Assembly (NCBI GenBank): GCA_028564925.1
Contig: CM053028.1
Coordinates: forward strand, 365,285,012-365,349,011
Direction: 5' to 3'
Origin: Lithobates sylvaticus
Taxonomy: Eukaryota > Chordata > Amphibia > Anura > Ranidae
DNA: 64,000 nt
In this document: positions 46,501 to 58,918 of the stretch, one piece after another
Numbering within the stretch: the stretch's first letter is position 1
How the letters are laid out: each line of letters opens with the position of its first letter
Program-made: the position numbers and the translations under genes
The notes under the pieces: model-generated
What the model was told of the DNA's origin: nothing
Seen by the model: the letters and a program-made list of their open reading frames with translations, nothing else
The model's database searches: none

Positions 46501-47687
46501 TTCTAACCACTTGAAGATAAAGCCCTTTCTGACACTTTTTGTTTACATGAAAACATATTTTTTTTTTGCAAGAAAATTACGTTGAACCCCCAAACACTAT
46601 ATATATTGTTAAAGCAAAGGCCCTACAGATTAAAATGGTGGGTGTTGCATTTTTTTTTTCCACACAGTATTTGCGCAGCGATTTTTCAAACGCATTTTTT
46701 GTGGAAAAAATACACTTTTTTTTATTTTAATGCACTAAAACACACTATATTGCTCAAATTTTTGATGAAATAAAAAATATGATCTTAGGCCGAGTACATG
46801 GATACCAAACACGACATGCTTTAAAATTGCGCACAAACACGCAGTGGCGACAAACTACATACATTTTTAAAAGCCTTTAAAAGCCTTTACATGATACCAC
46901 ATTAGATTCACGGAGGAGGTCTACTGCTAAAATTACTGCCCTCGATCTGACCTTCGCGGTGATACCTCACATGCATGGTGCAATTGCTGTTTACATATGA
47001 CGCCAGACCAACGCTTGTGTACGCCTTTGCGCAAGAGAAGGGGGGGCAGGGGTGCTTTTTTTTTTTTTTTTTTAGTTTTTTTTTATTTATTTAGCTTTTT
47101 TATTCTATTTTTAAACTGTTCCTTCCATTTTTTTTCTTTGTTATGATTTTTTTTGTTATCTCAGGGAATGTAAATATCCCCTATGATAGCAATAGGCAGT
47201 GACAGGTACTCTTTTTTTGAAAAAATTGGGGTCTATTAGACCCTAGATCTTTCCTCTGCCCTCAAAGCATCTGACCACACCAAGATTGGTGTGATAAAAT
47301 GCTTTCCCAATTTCCCAATGGCGCGGTTTATATCCGGGAGGGGGGACATTCCCTCCCACTGCTTGTAAAAGCAGTCTAGAGGCTAATTACCCGCTAGAAT
47401 TGCTTTTACATGAACGCCGATCACTGGCTGAAAAGAATGATACCAAGATGATACCTAAACCTGCAGGCATCATTCTGGTATAACCATTCAAAGTCCAGCA
47501 ACATACTGGACATATATTGTAATCTTTTTTTTTTTCATGCAGCCTCTTGGCTGAACGAAAAAAAGAGATTGATTGGTGGGTATGCCCACCATTAGAATAC
47601 CTCCCTTCATCCACCCACTTCTAATGATGGGCATACATGCACCATTTATATATGCCGATGCATGGGGGCATCCTCCCGCAAAAGTTA

Positions 47688-47731
47688 TGCCGTGTACACA
47701 CGGTCGGAATTTCGACCGTATGTACGTGGCA
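47688..47731. mobile_element. 44-bp minimal Harbinger-like MITE
   Basis: Only the two inverted ends remain, TGCCGTGTACACACGGTCGG and a near complement, joined by 'aat'. Flanked by direct TTA (47685-47687 and 47732-47734). Same end family as 3730 and 22742. Confidence 0.85.
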
Positions 47732-48637
47732 TTAGGAGCCAATCGCTCCTCCGCCCCCCCTGCTGCCCCCATGCTTCGGCACATATGCTCTTTTTTTTAA
47801 CTGTGGTGGTGAAATCACCTCCTACAGCGTTGGAGTCGCGGCTTTATGTATCGTGGGAGCAAACGCTGTTGCTGTCAAGATAAATAAATCCGCGCTGCAA
47901 CTGAATGGCGCACCTGAAAACAAAAAAATGCTTAACACTAAAACACAGTAAACAAAATTACATACCTGAAAAGCAAGCATGATAAAACATAATAAAACAT
48001 TGCAGAATAGAATGGAGTAAAAAAAGAGCAACAATAGAGAGAGAATAGAGTGAGAGAGAGAACAATAAAACGACAACTATTTTTGTTTTTTTTATTTTTT
48101 TGAGATTCACAGGTAAAAAAGCTCCTGACTGTTAGCGACTGAATCAAAACGCTACCACAAAAAAAATGTTAGCGATCGCAGGGATCAGGCCTGACTCTGC
48201 GAACACTGCAGTTATGTGTGCTTAGTGTTTTGTAAGTGACAGTGATCGATCGATACTGCACTTGGGTGGGCTGGGCTGGGCTGGGCGGAGGGGGAAAACG
48301 CAGGTGCTAGCAGGTATCTGGGCTGATCCCGCTAACAATGCGTTTTTTTGGAACCCTAAACTGCTGGGACGCTAGTATAGATCTGATCAGATCAGATATT
48401 GATCTGTTCAGATACTATACCACTAAGGGAGGTGTATGCTTTGCGCGTGGGTGTTTGCGGTACTGGCACTAACCTGGGGCGACGCAGACCTTATTTGACC
48501 CTAAAACCTAATTGATATCACCCGCCGGGCGATCAGGGGGTTAAACCGTTATTGGGTAATAAATGGCGGGTGCCCTGACAGTATAAAAAACAAGCTAACT
48601 AACCAGCGTCACCCGTAACAGTAATACAAAAAAAAAA

Positions 48638-49470
48638 CTGGCTACCTAGCGGCACCAGTGACACTAATGCAGCGATCAGAAAAACAATCGCTTAGTGACA
48701 CTGGCAAAAGGGGGTGAAAGGGTTAACTAGGGGCAATCAGGGGGTTAAACCTTTATTAGGTAATATATGGGGGTACCTGACGCTATATAAAAACCTGACG
48801 GGGAACCTAAATAACGAAATAACTAACTGGCTAACCAGCGTCACCAGTGACATTTTATACGGTGATCACTGGTGAAAGGGTTAACTCTAGGGGCAATCAG
48901 GGGGTTAAAACCTTTATTTAGGTTGTAATATGGGGGTACCTGACCTATAAACCTATTTATGAACCTATATAAACATGGCGGTTAACCTAAAAAAAAACTG
49001 GTTACCTAGCGACACTAATGCAGCGATCAGAAAAACGATCGCTTAGTGACACTGGCAAAAGGGGGTGAAAGGGTTAACTAGGGGCAATCAGGGGGTTAAA
49101 CCTTTATTAGGTAATATATGGGGGTACCTGACGCTATATAAAAACCTGACGGGGAACCTAAATAACGAAATAACTAACTGGCTAACCAGCGTCACCAGTG
49201 ACAGTTATACGGTGATTACTGGTGAAAGGGTTAACTCTAGGGGCAATCAGGGGGTTAAAACCTTTATTTAGGTTGTAATATGGGGGTACCTGACCTATAA
49301 AACTATTTATGAACCTATATAAAACATGGCGGTTAAAATAAAAAAAAAATGGTTACCTAGCGACACAATGCAGCGATCAGAAAAACGATCGCTTAGTGAC
49401 ACTGGCAAAAGGGGGTGAAGGGGTTAACTAGGGGCAATCAAGGGGTTAAACCTTTATTAGGGGGGGGGGG
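48638..49470. repeat. 350-bp tandem repeat inside family E
   Basis: The word 'cagcgatcagaaaaac' recurs at about 48670, 49020 and 49370. The intervening 350-bp units each contain 'gggttaactaggggcaatca', 'gggggtacctgacgc' and 'ccagcgtcaccagtgac'. About 2.4 copies, high identity. Confidence 0.9.
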
Positions 49471-50010
49471 GGTAGGGGGCTACCTAGGACCTAAAACTAA
49501 CTGCCCTGACAGTTATTACAGTCACACTGACACTAAATGCAGTGATCAGTAAATAAATGATCACTGCAATTAGTGACACTGTGACTGGGGGGGGAGGGGG
49601 TGATCTGGGGGGTGATCTGGGGGTGACAGGGGGGTGGATTGTGTGCCTATGTGTACTGGTGTCAGTGTACTGTTTGTGCACTAACCTTTACATGTTCTCT
49701 GCTCGGCGTTCCGGTCACATAGACCGGCGCACCGAGCGTGACATCACTTCCGCCTTCCTGTCTATACAATAGACAGGAAGGGGAAGCTTTTCATTCGCCA
49801 GGAGCGATCGCGAGGGGGTGGCCAGAAACCACTGGCCGTCCCCTCGTCCCGGATCGCTCCTGAAGCGATGCCGACCGTCCCCGCCGGCGGAGGGGGTTCC
49901 GATCGGACACCCCACCCGCCGGAAGAATGGCACGTACAGGTACGTGGTTCTGCCTGTACGTGCCATTCTGCCGACGTATATATACAGGGGGCGGTCGGCA
50001 AGTGGTTAAC

Positions 50011-51142
50011 CACTTGACCACTGGGCACTTAAACCCCCTTCCTAACCAGGCCAATTTTCAGTGCTCTCACATTATGAATGACAATTACATATGAATTTTT
50101 TGTCCTTTTTTTCCACACAAATAGAGCTTTCTTTTGGTGGTATTTGATTGCCACTGGACTTTTTATTTTTTGCGCTATTAATGAAAAAAGACCGAAAAAT
50201 TTGTAAAAAAAAAGCATTTTTCTTTGTTTCGGTTATAACATTGTGCAAATTAGTAATTTTTCTTCATAAATTTTGGCCAAAATTTATACTGCTACATATC
50301 TTTGGTAAAAATAACCCAAATCAGTGTATATTATTTGGTCTGTGTGAAAGTTATAGAATCTACAAGCTATGGTGCCAACCACTGAAAATTTATCTCACCT
50401 GATCACACCTGATGTACTGACGGCCTATTTCATTTCTTGAGACACTAACAAGCCAGGAAAGTACATATACCCCCCAAATGACCCCTTTTTGGAAAGTAGA
50501 CATTCCAAGGTATTTAGTAAGAGGCATTGTGAGTTTTTTGAAGTTGTAATTTTTTTCCCACAATTCTTTGCAACATTTTTTTTTCTTTTTTTTTTTTTAC
50601 AGAATTGTCATATTAACGGATTATTTCTCTCACACAGCATATGCATACCACAAATTATACCGCAAAACACATTCTACTACTCCTCTTGAGTATGGTTATA
50701 CCACACATGTGAGACTTTTACACAGCCTGGCCACATACAGAGCCCCACAATGCAGGGAGCAACGTCAGGCGTTCTAGGGACATAAATTACACATTTCATT
50801 TTTTTGACTACCTCTTACATTTTTGAAGGCCCTGTAGCACCAGGACAATGGAAACATCCACAATATGACCCCATTTTGGAAAGTAAACACCCCAAAGTAT
50901 ATTCTAGGAGGCATAATGAGTCTTTTGAACATGTCAGTTTTTACAGAAAGTTGTCCATTTATAAGATATTTCTAACACATAGCATGTACATAGCAAAAAT
51001 TACACCCCAAAATGTATTCTGCTACTCTTTCTGAGTATGGCAATACCACATGTGGGAGACTTTTACACAGCCTGGCCACATACAGAGGCCCAACATACAG
51101 GGAGCACCACCAGGGACATACATTTCAAATCTAATTTGACTA
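50011..51142. mobile_element. Family E element, shares TTAA with previous copy
   Basis: Starts CCACTTGACCACTGGGC directly at the TTAA ending the 3.5-kb element. Has the entry words and two diverged 390-bp monomers (cores at about 50475 and 50865). It resumes after the foldback insertion at 52642 and is truncated near 52825. Confidence 0.78.
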
Positions 51143-52641
51143 CCTATTACACTTTTGTGAACAACTAGTAAAAAAGGCGCATAGTCACAGTACCTCGTTA
51201 TTATGCGGAGGTTCCCAATAGTCCAGGTAAAAAGAGGGGGGAGGGGGGGGGAAAAGGGGTTAAGTGTAGCGGCTGGATGTGTATGTATGGTATACACAGC
51301 AGGGCATATGGAGTTGTCAGGGCTGCCACCGAAGAGGCCTGAAGCCAGGTCCAATAAAAGCTGGAGGAAAAAGACAAGGAGAGGGGCGCCTCTGAGTATG
51401 TATCATATAAACATTTATTAATAAAAACAATATCCACTCACATCTAGGCAAGGAGTGTTGCATTCAGGTAGATCTCAGCAGATGGAGGGCCGGTGGGACT
51501 ACAAGTCGCAGGAGTTTCACCCAGAGGCTGTCGTCCTTCTCATGTCCTGGGGGAAGGCAGATGGATGCAGCAGGTGGGGTTTGTATCCTTGCGGTGGTCC
51601 TCCAGTGGGGTGGTAGCATCAATCCAAAGGGGAGAGTCAGATGGATGTCACTCCTCTCAGTGTTCAATAAGTGGGTTCCAGGTGGTAGAGGGGGGGGGGG
51701 TTGAAAAAAATTCCAAGTCTCTATAGCAATTAAAGTAAAGTAATGGGGAAGGGAGAGGGGAGAAGGGATAGTTGGTGTGGAGACGTTTGTGCCCTGTAGC
51801 CTGCTGTATGGTATGTGCAGCCCAGTTCTTAGACAGAATGGTGTTCCAGGCACGGCCGTGTCTCTGATGTGGGAACGAGGCTTGCACCGCAAACAGTGCT
51901 AGGCGCCGGGGCGTGACGTCATATCTCTGCGACGCGTTTCTGAGCTTACAGCGCTATAGATGGTCTGTATAGCGGCGCTCCTTTCTCAAGCAAGGGGATT
52001 CCCCTTGCTTGAGAAAGGAGCGCCGCTATACAGACCATCTATAGCGCTGTAAGCTCAGAAACGCGTCGCAGAGATATGACGTCACGCCCCGGCGCCTAGC
52101 ACTGTTTGCGGTGCAAGCCTCGTTCCCACATCAGAGACACGGCCGTGCCTGGAACACCATTCTGTCTAAGAACTGGGCTGCACATACCATACAGCAGGCT
52201 ACAGGGCACAAACGTCTCCACACCAACTATCCCTTCTCCCCTCTCCCTTCCCCATTACTTTACTTTAATTGCTATAGAGACTTGGAATTTTTTTCAACTC
52301 CCCCCCCTCTACCACCTGGAACCCACTTATTGAACACTGAGAGGAGTGACATCCATCTGACTCTCCCCTTTGGATTGATGCTACCACCCCACTGGAGGAC
52401 CACCGCAAGGATACAAACCCCACCTGCTGCATCCATCTGCCTTCCCCCAGGACATGAGAAGGACGACAGCCTCTGGGTGAAACTCCTGCGACTTGTAGTC
52501 CCACCGGCCCTCCATCTGCTGAGATCTACCTGAATGCAACACTCCTTGCCTAGATGTGAGTGGATATTGTTTTTATTAATAAATGTTTATATGATACATA
52601 CTCAGAGGCGCCCCTCTCCTTGTCCTATTACACTTTTGTGA
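51143..52641 (+). mobile_element. Foldback insertion A, 1.25-kb palindrome
   Basis: An exact 18-bp duplication CCTATTACACTTTTGTGA (51143-51160 and 52624-52641) bounds about 1463 bp. A 212-bp leader is followed by arms of about 624 bp (51374-51997 and 52001-52623) that are near-perfect inverted copies with a 3-base centre. The right arm ends flush at the duplication. The end of that arm has 'tttttattaataaatg'. Open frames in the two arms are mirror images and not genes. Confidence 0.92.
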
Positions 52642-52825
52642 GACACTGATGGGCACTGTAGTGGCAAGGATGTGGAATGGGTGAGAACTGATGTGGCATG
52701 GATGAGCACTGATGTGGCACGGATGAGCACTGATGTGGCATGGCTGTGGCAAGTATGAGCATGAATGGGCATGGATGAGCACGGATGGAGCATGGATGAG
52801 CATGGATGGCGCATGGCTGTGATTG
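52642..52825. mobile_element. Family E remainder with tandem block
   Basis: Continues the element interrupted at 51143. Mostly 'gatgagcactgatgtggca' units of about 24 bp, ending in 'catggatgagcatggatgg', the reverse complement of the 39.6-kb satellite words. Confidence 0.75.
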
Positions 52826-52954
52826 ATTACCCTGCCAGGGCCTTTGGACTGCAGAAACTCCGGTACACAGTGGTCCTATGGATGTTCCCTCTTACCCTCT
52901 CACCTCCGCTGTCCACGGGTGTCTCGCTCAAAAGAGAAGAAGGAGGCTCCACAT

Positions 52955-53875
52955 AGCATAAGATCCAATCTCTGTATTTGCGGGCGATGCTAAGCAGGGC
53001 AATAACTTCTCTGCAGGATGTGGAAACCTTGCAAAAAGATCTGAACAAATTAATGGGGTGGGCAACTACATGGCAAATGAGGTTTAATGTAGAAAAATGT
53101 AAAATAATGCATTTGGGTGGCAAAAATATGACTGAAATCTATACACTGGGGGCAGAACCTCTGGGGGAATCTAGGATGGACAAGGACCTGGGGGTCCTAG
53201 TAGATGATAGGCTCAGCAATGCCATGCAATACCAAGCTGCTGCTAAACAAAGCAAACAGAATATTGGCATGCATTAAAAAGGGGATCAACTCCAGAGATA
53301 AAAGGATAATTCTCCCGCTCTACAAGACTCTGGTCTGGTCTGGCCGCACCTAGAGTATGCTGTCCAGTTCTGGGCACCAGTCCTCAGGAAGGATGTACTG
53401 GAAATGGAGCGAGTACAAAGAATGGCAACAAAGCTAATAAAGGGTCTGGAGGATATTAGTTATGAGGAAAGGTTGCGAGCACTGAACTTATTCTCTCTGG
53501 AGAAGAGACGCTTGAGAGGGGATATTATTTAAATTTCCAAATACCGTACTGGTGACCCCACAAACTTTTTTGTGAAAGGGAGTTTAACAAGACACGTGGC
53601 CAATCATTAAAATTAGAAGAAAAGAGGTTTAACCTAAAACTACGTAGCGGGTTCTTTGCTGTAAGAGCAGCAAGGATGTGGAATTCCCTTCCACACAGGT
53701 GGTGGTCTCAGCGGAGAGCATCGATAGTTTCAATAAACTATTAGATAGGCACCTGAATGACCACAACATACAGGGATATACAATGTAATACTGACATATA
53801 ATCACACACATAGGTTGGACTTGATGGACTTGTGTCTTTTTTCAAACTCACCTACTATGTAACTATGTATATGTA
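52955..53875 (+). pseudogene. CR1-like LINE, 3' end
   Basis: A 5'-truncated copy beginning at the catalytic-box region (DPISVFA...), then LQKDLNKLMGWATTWQMRFNVEKCKIMHLG and DLGVLVDDRLSNAMQYQAAAKQSKQNI. It continues across stops and frameshifts to the 3' end 'gttggacttgatggact' and 'ctactatgtaactatg'. Same family as 6066-12790 but on the other strand. Confidence 0.93.
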
Positions 53876-53914
53876 CAGAGGCCATGGTATATAGATGGGG
53901 AGTGTCTTTTAGTT

Positions 53915-54490
53915 ATGTTTACAGGTGGGGGCAGTGGGACAGGTGAAAGGCAGTGTCACAGGTGGGAGGCAGTGTCACAGGTGGTAGGCAGAGGGACAAG
54001 TGGGAGGCAGTGTCACAGGTGGGGGGCAGTGGGACAAGTGGGAGGCAGTGTCACAGGTGGGGGGCAGTGGGACAAGTGGGAGGCAGTGTCACAGGTGGGG
54101 GGCAGTGGGACAAGTGGGAGGCAGTGTCACAGGTGGGAGGCAGTGTCACAGATGGGGCAGTGGGACAGGTAGGAGGCAGTGTCACAGGAGGGAGGCAGAG
54201 GGACAAGTGGGAGGCAGTGTCACAGGTGGGGGCAGTGGGACAAGTGGGAGGCAGTGTCACAGGTGGGAGGCAGTGTCACAGATCGGGGCAGTGGGACAGG
54301 TGAGAGGCAGTGTCACAGGTGGGGGCAGTGGGACAAGTGGGAGGCAGTGTCACAGGTGGGGGGGTAGTGGGACAAGTGGGAGGCAGTGTCATAGGTGGGA
54401 GGCAATGTCACATGTTGGAGGCAGTGTCAAAGGTGGGGGCAGCGGGACAGGTGGGGGGCAGTGTCACAGGTGGGGGGCAGTGTCACACAC
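53915..54490. repeat. Minisatellite, 'gcagtgtcacaggtggg' type
   Basis: About sixteen units of 37-40 bp alternating GCAGTGTCACAGGTGGGAG and GCAGTGGGACAAGTGGGAG. The open frames of up to 255 codons across it (VGGSVTGGGQWDK repeats) are by-products. Confidence 0.95.
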
Positions 54491-54604
54491 ACCTTGGGAA
54501 GCAGCAGTCCTCCCAGCTCACACCTGTCCAGCAGTGCCAGGAGGGGTAGCTGAGCCTGTGTCCCATCTCCACCAGGCCCTCTGGTGGCAGCTGCAAGAAA
54601 GAAC

Positions 54605-54880
54605 GGGGGGCTCCTCCCTTCTGACCTCCTCCTCTATGGGTCCCACTGCTGGCACCAACTGGCCCACCCCGAACAGCCCGGCGCACACTCTGGTACCTGA
54701 GCCGAGCCAGCCTGACAGCGGGCCCCGACCTGCACACACAAAACAGCGGGGGGCTCCTCCACTCTGAACTCTTCCTCCATGGGGCCCATCGCTAGCACCC
54801 ACTGGCCTCACCGACCCCGCACAGTACCTAACCGGAGCGGAGCCTGCCTGACAGTGTGCCCCAACCTGCACACACGTGGG
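54605..54880. repeat. Tandem duplication, about 140-bp unit
   Basis: Two copies share 'ggggggctcctcc', 'cctccatggggcccatcgctag'-like and 'gacctgcacacac' words in the same order at 54605-54745 and 54748-54880, with moderate divergence. G+C-rich, no gene supported. Confidence 0.75.
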
Positions 54881-55600
54881 ATCCGCCCACCCCTCCACCC
54901 TCCTTTGCATCCAGGCAGCTAGTCTGCTCTGATGGCAGATGCCATGTTTTAAAGATGGCCTGGGTTGTGACCCGTGATCTGGGCCCCTCGGACACCTCTG
55001 ACTCGTGTACTGGCTGTACTCCCCTGATGACAGCTCTGCCTCAGCCTACAGATGGGCAGGGAAAGTGGTGACGGGAGGGGTAAAAGCAATTACAGCTAGT
55101 AGAAAGTGGAGGGGAAGAGCAGGAGGGAGACAGCTGAAACGTCATCAGTTGTTAAGGATGTGGCGGCCCCACTCCTTAACAACCGATAATTTCCGGCATT
55201 CTTTTGTATACACTTCAGCTGTCAGTGGGGGAATCCCACTGACAGATGAAAGAACTGAACCTGAAGGTATTGGTTTCTAGCATCAACGCATTTGCACGAG
55301 TACCGATAATGGTGCAAATGCTTAGTATTGGCACAGATATCAATGCCAGTATCGGTGCAGACTGTTCCTCCAACTCAGGTAGGTACTTAATTTATGGAGC
55401 TGGAGGAAGTATCAACTACAAGTGCACTGACATCACTGCATTTGCTCTGTTGAGAACTACAATCTCTCTGCTGCAGTGGAAGATGAGACTTGTTGTTTTT
55501 TCATTCACAGATCTCTGTGATGCAGCTGTGCATTTGGAGCCACATCCTGACTGAGTGCCCAGTTTTCAATTGAATGATTGTTGCACAGGACAGGAGGGAA
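54881..55600. other. Unassigned, with hairpin-prone repeat-like DNA
   Basis: 55150-55260 pairs 'gttgttaagga' with 'tccttaacaac' and 'ctgtcagtgggg' with 'cccactgacag', hinting at a palindromic transposon. The ends are not defined. No gene supported. Confidence 0.4.
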
Positions 55601-55604
55601 TAGA

Positions 55605-55790
55605 GATATATTGTTGCTGCCGAGGAATAGGGGTCTGTTGTTGCTGCTAGGGGGGCAGTTTTTGCTGCTGGGGTATTTCTTGTTGCTGCTGATGGACTTA
55701 TTATTGCTGATGGGATCTATTGTTGCTGTGGAGGGTCTATTGCTGGGGACAGTGGGGGTTATTGTTGCTACTGCTTCAGTAACGCACTCT
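55605..55790. repeat. Imperfect 'TTGTTGCTGCTGGGG' minisatellite
   Basis: Loosely repeated TTGTTGCTG blocks separated by G-rich spacers over about 185 bp. On the minus strand it reads as a low-complexity Ser/Asn-rich frame, not a gene. Confidence 0.75.
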
Positions 55791-55979
55791 AAGGTCTCAT
55801 GCACACGGGCACTTAGAGCTGTATAGTGTAACAACTGAATGTGATTCGGTGCTGGCAAGTCACAAGTCTTGCTTACAGTTACTGGAAGTCAGTGTAAAGT
55901 TATGTAAACCGCACAATATGTGCTCGAGCAAATTGAAAAAAAAAACAATAATCTTAATGTAGAACTACAGGCAAAACTT

Positions 55980-56230
55980 TTTTTTTTCATTTTGGATACA
56001 AGGGAAGGGTATAACCCCTGTCAGATTTTTTTTTTTCATCTGTGCCCTAGAGAATTCCCTTAATTTCCTGTCCCGTAGCCAAACAGGAAGTGAGAGGAAA
56101 TTCCTGCAAGTTACAGGAATAACCTTGGGGACCCCCAGATCAACAGAAATGGTGTTCCTATTGGAAGATTTTCCCACTGTCACTTTTCTGGGGGCAACCT
56201 AAAATTTGGGTTTTTCTTTTACTTTCACTT
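55980..56230. repeat. Probable dispersed frog repeat
   Basis: Words 'cccctgtcagattttt', 'cttcctgtcccgtag' and 'aggaaattcctgcaag' have the style of a common ranid repeat. Termini not found; family assignment is from memory. Confidence 0.4.
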
Positions 56231-58710
56231 TCAATGATAATTATAAACAGGACAAATCGAAAGGGTGAATCTCCTTAACAGGAGTATAGACAGCAATAAC
56301 AACTGACAAGCATTCTAATCCCTCTCTACTTTATCTAAAATTTAGTTTTAGTTATACTTTAAAAAATACAGCAGCAAATGCAAAAATAAGTAAAAGAAAT
56401 AAAAAATAACATAAAAATACATAAAAATAACGAAAAGAAATAATGTGTTGCACTTTCTAAATGATCTCACAGTGCATTACATAATATAAAAACACAATAT
56501 ATCAATATATAAATCATAAGTGACAAAATATAAAAGGATGAAAGAATCATATAAAGATTTAAATAAAGTGTCCAAAATAACTCCCAGAGTAGATGGAAAA
56601 ATGCGCCTCTTCAAACAAGATTGTATCTGTGGTATCACCAAAACACACCTTCACCCAAAGTGATAATAAGATATATGTTTAACAACTCCCTATGAGGCCC
56701 TTTTTCAAGAGTAGTCATATGGTGCTTCAATAGTTTCCATATGCAGTATGTCAGTGGCACCTTCCATACATTAGTTATAACCACCTTATAGCATTACTGC
56801 GATGGTATTTATTGACCAGAGTAATTTGATTTATTTTGCCTCTTAGACCACTGTGTATGTTGCCACCGGTATTTGTTTGACAATATCTGCTGCCTTGCAA
56901 ATGCAGGGTATCGGATGTTGATTCTCACACTGGTTATTTGGTAAGTTTGGAATTGAGTGCTGCTCATGATTCGAGCAGTTCGTTTAATTTGCAATGAGTT
57001 GACAAGAAACTAACACTAATTAAGATATTATTGATTTTTTTAGATCTCAGTCTATCCTTTGCTGGTTCTTTGGAAGGTTTTGAATAAGTCATTCGATCAT
57101 TGACCCCCTCCTTATCGAGGTATCTGACTATGTTTGTGATTCTAATGACTGTTGTGGTTAAACAAGGGATATTGCCATTTGCCACTTAATTTATTTTATG
57201 TATTTTATACTCTATATAGGAGCTAACAGGACTGCGGGTCTGATTTAATGATATGATACACTGACTTTTGTCCCGTTATAGCGATTTTGGGGATATTCTC
57301 TGTCCAGTAAGTATTATATTGATATGGTTGTGATTGCATTGATTGTCTTTTATATTTCTTCGAAGGCTGACTTTCATTTTGTCCTCCTTATAGAATGGGG
57401 TACTGTGAATTATTGGCTGATTGATCTAGAGATGTTTCTCGTTGATCTGGTTGCCTCTGGGTGGCACTTGGCATGCCGCATTTATAAGGCCTCTGAGTGG
57501 CACTTCATTGACACTTCCCCCTATATTATTCATGGGGACTATATTATTATAAGATATCTGGCTGCATTTCTTATCCGTTCTGTGAAATATGACTATACAT
57601 AATCCCTCTGCTTGCAATCAAGGAGAAAAGGTCCAGAGGAAGCATAAAGCCAAACGTCGACCTCTCTGACTGATATACGGTACATTGTGTGGTTATACCA
57701 ATGAGAGCTTTAATTGTCTTGTTTTTATTCTGTACTCATTTTTTATTTTGTAATATATAATAAATCAATTTTCATAAAATGATATAGTGTTCTTTTCTGG
57801 TACCAGTAAAGTCCGCTCAAAATGTCCTATATCCCTTAAACAGTTATAGCCACCTGGAAAGCCTTTCAACAAATAGCTATGTCCAGACTTCCAATATCAA
57901 CATCATGCAAAGTAAACAAAAAAGGCCTCTCCATTGTGTAAAAAACCTTTAAAACATTTGTTATGATAAAGAAATACACTTACAGAAAGTTAAAAACAGC
58001 GCACATGTAAAAGCATCACCCAGCTGGCAACAAAAACGGGCGTTTCGGTATGCAATGACGTCAGTAGGAGGCCCTGCCCTGCCATATACAGATTTTACAA
58101 TGCCGATTATCTTGAAACATGTCCAATAAAAAGCACAAAACGAGGAAATGTCTTGATAATGTGTTCGGTGAAGACTATCTGCATGTAAAGTGGGTTTAGT
58201 TTGCTGTATGGCTGCAAATAGTCAGAACTTGTGACAACACTGCCTTTCAAAGTGCTGTACTGGTCATCTGGACCTGACCTGCAACCATAGCATTAAGGCC
58301 ATCGACAACTTCATTGTGATGCAAAATGTAAGTTTAATAACAAGGTCCTGTTTGGCTGTGTTGTGTAAGCCTGAACAGAGGAATTTGTTTCCAGCCTTTC
58401 TTGCCGTAATTCTTCACCATAAGCCCTTGGCATGGAAACTGACTAAACAACTTGATGCTAGGGGCTACTATATATATTGTCAAAATGAAAATGGTTTCAT
58501 TAGACAGGCACTGAACATTTCCAACAGCAGCACAAACAGAAACAGTGTTTAATTACTGTCAGTTTCCCTTTTGCAGATTTTCCTCACTTCATGTCTGGTA
58601 AAACTGTTGTCATGACCAGAAGTTATTGATCCCAGTTGTCAGTAAAAACAACATGAGGGGAGTTCTAATTCTTCCCTACTCTCCAACACAAAATAAAAAA
58701 ATTGGACTGG
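56231..58710. other. Unassigned; A+T-rich, possible retroposed repeats
   Basis: 56240-56620 is strongly A+T-rich. On the minus strand 56678-56712 has CTCTTGAAAAAGGG with a hairpin. 57630-57800 reads 'gaggaagcataaagccaaacgtcg', then an A+T-rich AATAAA end. These look like 3' parts of retroposed repeats. No coding recognised. Confidence 0.4.
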
Positions 58711-58715
58711 ACTAA

Positions 58716-58908
58716 GGCATTGTTTACACAGGGCGTATGAACCCATACCATGTGTGAGGGCCGTCCCTGTGCAGTTAGTCCTATTTCTGTCAGATGGAAT
58801 GCAGCGGCTGCACACACACAGCAGCTGCTCCCAAAGTGACATCTGTGCGGGTGCATGGCCCCAAGAGCACCCAGGGTGCGGATTCATACGCCCCTTGTGA
58901 ACCAGGCC
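58716..58908. mobile_element. Short Harbinger-like MITE
   Basis: Ends GGCATTGTTTACACAGGGCG and CGCCCCTTGTGAACCAGGCC between TAA (58713-58715) and TTA (58909-58911). Central hairpin 'gcagcggctgcacac' with 'cagcagctgc'. Confidence 0.75.
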
Positions 58909-58918
58909 TTACACTTAA

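Larger units (their letters stand above)
46503..50006. mobile_element. Long family E element, about 3.5 kb
   Basis: Left end CTAACCACTTG (TTAA worn to CTAA), right end CAAGTGGTTAA at 49999-50010. The right arm is a G+C-rich palindromic stretch (49740-49995) like that in 11273-12455. It includes a 350-bp tandem block and a 44-bp Harbinger-like insertion. No transposase frame longer than about 100 codons is seen. Confidence 0.75.

Noticed and set aside
51464-52533. 140-codon open frames present twice in opposite orientation
   Set aside because: They are mirror copies in the two arms of the palindrome and match no protein I recognise.
54000-54767. 255-codon open frame (VGGSVTGGGQWDK repeats)
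   Set aside because: It is a minisatellite by-product, with equally open frames on both strands.
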